From: ATZT02 sp964655115
Lineage (GTDB): Bacteria > Actinomycetota > Actinomycetes > S36-B12 > UBA5976
Direction: 5' to 3'
DNA length: 13,174 nucleotides
Assembly (NCBI GenBank): GCA_964655115.1
Contig: CAZZKM010000028.1
Coordinates: forward strand, 1-13,174
A model generated the notes under the pieces. It searched no databases. It had not been told where the DNA came from and worked only from the letters and a program-made list of their open reading frames with translations. Below are positions 10,751 to 13,174 of this stretch, piece by piece (position 1 is the first letter of the stretch; the number at the start of each line of letters is the position of its first letter). Both the position numbers and the translations under genes were made by a program.

Positions 10751-13174
10751 TTGCATTTGAAAAGAAATTTCACCCATTTAAATGTTTCTTCAGCATATTC
10801 ACTTCGCTATGCCAGCGGCATGCCTGAAAAAATTGTGGAACAAGCAAAATTACTTAATTTTTCTAAAGTGGCAATAACAGATCAAGATACTTTATCTGGA
10901 GCAATAAATTTTGTTCAGCACTGTTTAGCAAACTCTATAACTCCAATTATTGGAGTTGATTTTAATTTAGGTAAATCAAGAGTTTTAGTTCTTGCTCGCG
11001 GAAAAAATGGTTTTAGGGATCTATGTCATTTAGTAAGTAAAGCTCATGAAAAAGAAAGAGGAAAGCCAAAGCTAGATATTTCATATCTATGGGAAAAAAT
11101 GAAACAAGGAAATCTTGTAGCAATTTTAGGAGTTAACTCAGATATTGGGCAAAATATTATTAGGAATAGAAACGATTTAGCACTACATCTTTTAAATAGT
11201 TGGCTAGAACATGTTGATAGGCAAGACTTAATAATTGAAGTAGTTTCACATTCAAATTTACATAAAGTTGTAGATCCAAAATATTCGATTACTTCAGCAG
11301 CCAAGATGGTCACTTTTGCTAGAGATAATCAATTAAGAGCAATCTTAACAAATGCTACAAGATATATAAAAGCAGAAGATGCAATTGTTACAGAACTGCT
11401 TGAATCAATTGAAACTAAAAAACAATTAAATTTTGATCAAGTAAGACATTTTCGAGGATCTGCATACTTAAAATCAACTCAAGATATGTATCAAATAGCT
11501 TTTAATATTGGAAAATATTTAAGCAGTATTGAAGTAGGTCAATTACTTTTAAAATTTAGCGAAGAAGTAGCAAATGAATGTAGCCTAGATCCAGCAAGAG
11601 ATTTAGGAATTGGATCTATTAATGTTCCAGAAACTGATTTAGTTTTAAATGAAGCTAACAGTGATTCAGTAAAAGCTTTATATAACAAATGTCAATCAGC
11701 ATTAGTTAATCTAAATCTTGAAAATCAAAATAAATATCAAGATAGATTAAAAGAAGAGCTAGATGTTATAAACGGTTTAAATTTTTCTGGATACTTTTTA
11801 ACAGTTGCTGAAGTAGTTAATTTAATTAAAGAAAAAAGAATTAGGGTAGCGGCAAGAGGATCTGGAGCAGGAAGTTTAGTCAACTACTTATTAGGAATTT
11901 CTAATTTAGATCCTATTAAATACGGATTAGTAATGGAAAGATTTTTATCACCTTTAAGAAGTGCTTTACCTGATATTGATATAGATGTTGAATCCGCCAG
12001 GAGATTAGAAATTTATGAAGCTATCTATAAAAGATTTGGTAATGAAAGAGTTGCTTGTATTTCAATGCGTGAGACTTATCGGGTAAGACATGCCATAAGA
12101 GATGTAGGAGCAGCTCTTGGTATGCCTATTTCAGAAATAGATGCTTTTGCTAAAGCATTTCCTAGAGTAAGTGCAAGAAAAGCAAAAAAAGTATTGCAAC
12201 AATTACCAGAACTAAATAAAAGTTCTTTTGCCAAATTATTCTCACAAGGAAATCTAGATCTATATCTTGATCTAGTTGAAAAACTTGACGGACTACCAAG
12301 ACATTTAGCAATGCATCCTTGCGGAGTTATTTTGTCTGATAAATCTCTACTCGATAGAACCCCTGTTGAATATAGCGCTTCAGGTTTTGCGATGAGCCAA
12401 TTTGATAAAGATGATGTTGAATTAATGGGATTTTTAAAACTAGATGTTTTAGGAATTCGAATGCAGTCTGCTATGGCTTATTCAATTTCTGAAATTAAAA
12501 GAGTTGATAATTTAGATATTAATCTTGATGAAATATCTTTAGAAGATCAAAAAACGTTTCATTTGATTCAATCAACTAAGACTTTAGGCTGCTTTCAAAT
12601 AGAATCTCCTGGGCAAAGAGAATTAATTGGCAAATTTGGCCCTCAAAGTTTTAATGATCTAATAATTGATATTTCACTTTTTCGACCAGGTCCTATCAAA
12701 TCTGACATGATTACTCCCTTTTTAGAGGTTAGACAAAAAAGAAAACCTTATCCTTTTTTGCATGAAAAAATTGATCCAATTTTGGAAGAAACCAGTGGAG
12801 TGGTGGTTTTTCATGAACAAGTTATAAAAATCATTAGCACCATGACGGGATGCTCCTTAGCTTTAGCAGATGAAAAAAGACGAAGCATGGGTTTTGAAGA
12901 AGGACAAAATGAAGTTGAAGAATGGTTTATTGAGAAATCTAGAAAACTTAAATACTCTAATGACTTAATTAATTACATATGGCAAATTTTGAAAGCTTTT
13001 GCTTCATTTGGTTTTTGTAAAGCACACTCTGCGGCTTTTGCTTTTCCTACCTACCAATCAGCTTGGCTTAAAACACATCATCCAGCAGCTTTTTTAGCAG
13101 GAGTTTTAACCCATGATCCTGGAATGTATCCAAAAAGACTTATTGCAAATGATGCTAAAAATTTTGGAATTGAA
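10751..13174 (+). CDS. dnaE2: DnaE2-type DNA polymerase III alpha subunit, 3'-truncated by window edge
   Basis: An error-prone replicative-type polymerase (C family) used for translesion synthesis; 808 codons are visible with no stop to the window end. The start is TTG at 10751 (RBS GAGGAG, in-frame stop just upstream); TTG at 10757 is a minor alternative. Residues 5 to about 210 form a PHP domain whose metal-site histidines are partly lost (HLNVSSAYS rather than HxH; ITDQDTLSG rather than TDH). The catalytic core is intact: ARGSGAGSLVNYLLG, LPDIDID with Asp408 and Asp410, and KLDVLG with Asp565, matching E. coli D401, D403 and D555. The late part (FRPGPIKSDM, VVVFHEQV, FGFCKAHSAAFAF, and DPGMYPKRL) looks like the second DnaE of Streptomyces rather than the main replicative DnaE. 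The missing end would hold the HhH and OB-fold parts. The LexA box upstream fits SOS induction. Alternative: it is annotated simply as dnaE; an ImuB partner is not visible in the window. Confidence 0.88.
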   Translation, partial: MHLKRNFTHLNVSSAYSLRYASGMPEKIVEQAKLLNFSKVAITDQDTLSGAINFVQHCLANSITPIIGVDFNLGKSRVLVLARGKNGFRDLCHLVSKAHEKERGKPKLDISYLWEKMKQGNLVAILGVNSDIGQNIIRNRNDLALHLLNSWLEHVDRQDLIIEVVSHSNLHKVVDPKYSITSAAKMVTFARDNQLRAILTNATRYIKAEDAIVTELLESIETKKQLNFDQVRHFRGSAYLKSTQDMYQIAFNIGKYLSSIEVGQLLLKFSEEVANECSLDPARDLGIGSINVPETDLVLNEANSDSVKALYNKCQSALVNLNLENQNKYQDRLKEELDVINGLNFSGYFLTVAEVVNLIKEKRIRVAARGSGAGSLVNYLLGISNLDPIKYGLVMERFLSPLRSALPDIDIDVESARRLEIYEAIYKRFGNERVACISMRETYRVRHAIRDVGAALGMPISEIDAFAKAFPRVSARKAKKVLQQLPELNKSSFAKLFSQGNLDLYLDLVEKLDGLPRHLAMHPCGVILSDKSLLDRTPVEYSASGFAMSQFDKDDVELMGFLKLDVLGIRMQSAMAYSISEIKRVDNLDINLDEISLEDQKTFHLIQSTKTLGCFQIESPGQRELIGKFGPQSFNDLIIDISLFRPGPIKSDMITPFLEVRQKRKPYPFLHEKIDPILEETSGVVVFHEQVIKIISTMTGCSLALADEKRRSMGFEEGQNEVEEWFIEKSRKLKYSNDLINYIWQILKAFASFGFCKAHSAAFAFPTYQSAWLKTHHPAAFLAGVLTHDPGMYPKRLIANDAKNFGIE

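Overview
The window looks like chromosomal DNA from a streamlined, AT-rich actinobacterium, most plausibly the freshwater acI group (Nanopelagicales, Planktophila or Nanopelagicus type). This is inferred from the proteins: a mycobacterial-type class II DAHP synthase, a LytR_C protein, an Rpf/transglycosylase-like secreted protein, the split CrtYc/CrtYd lycopene cyclase of Actinobacteria, a Streptomyces-like second DnaE and a Gram-positive SOS box. All are written in AT-rich codons with overlapping genes. No mobile element, tRNA, rRNA or CRISPR array was seen.

Layout. (1) Bases 1-4688, plus strand, tightly packed: the 3' part of a 6-phosphofructokinase with a PPi-type signature, class II DAHP synthase (aroG), a membrane-anchored LytR_C protein, an O6-methylguanine-DNA methyltransferase (ogt), a secreted PG-binding/transglycosylase-like protein, then crtYc and crtYd. 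(2) Bases 4689-10430, minus strand, also packed, in transcription order: YbaK-family deacylase, CruF-like carotenoid hydratase homologue, CruG-like family 2 glycosyltransferase, crtE, crtI, crtB. The two blocks converge with no gap: the stop codon of crtYd touches that of crtB. (3) Bases 10431-10750 form a 320-base divergent intergenic region with a perfect actinobacterial LexA box inside a larger perfect dyad, then a chain of hairpins. The last hairpin can exist in two mutually exclusive forms, one of which hides the ribosome binding site of the next gene. (4) From 10751 to the window end runs a DnaE2-type error-prone polymerase, open at the 3' edge. It starts at a TTG codon, which is forced by an in-frame stop just upstream.

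How the genes work together. CrtE makes GGPP, CrtB makes phytoene, CrtI desaturates it to lycopene, and CrtYc+CrtYd cyclise the ends. The CruF-like and CruG-like pair would classically hydrate and glycosylate a remaining linear end. Here both seem to lack residues usually conserved in their families, so their activity is uncertain. The phosphofructokinase and DAHP synthase sit at the branch between glycolysis and aromatic amino acid synthesis. Ogt and DnaE2 are DNA damage functions. The LexA box makes DnaE2 a probable SOS gene, and because the box lies closer to the carotenoid operon start it may also affect that operon.

The most unusual part is the structured leader between the LexA box and dnaE2 (10523-10742). 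It is a candidate cis-acting RNA switch or small RNA that I do not recognise as a known family.
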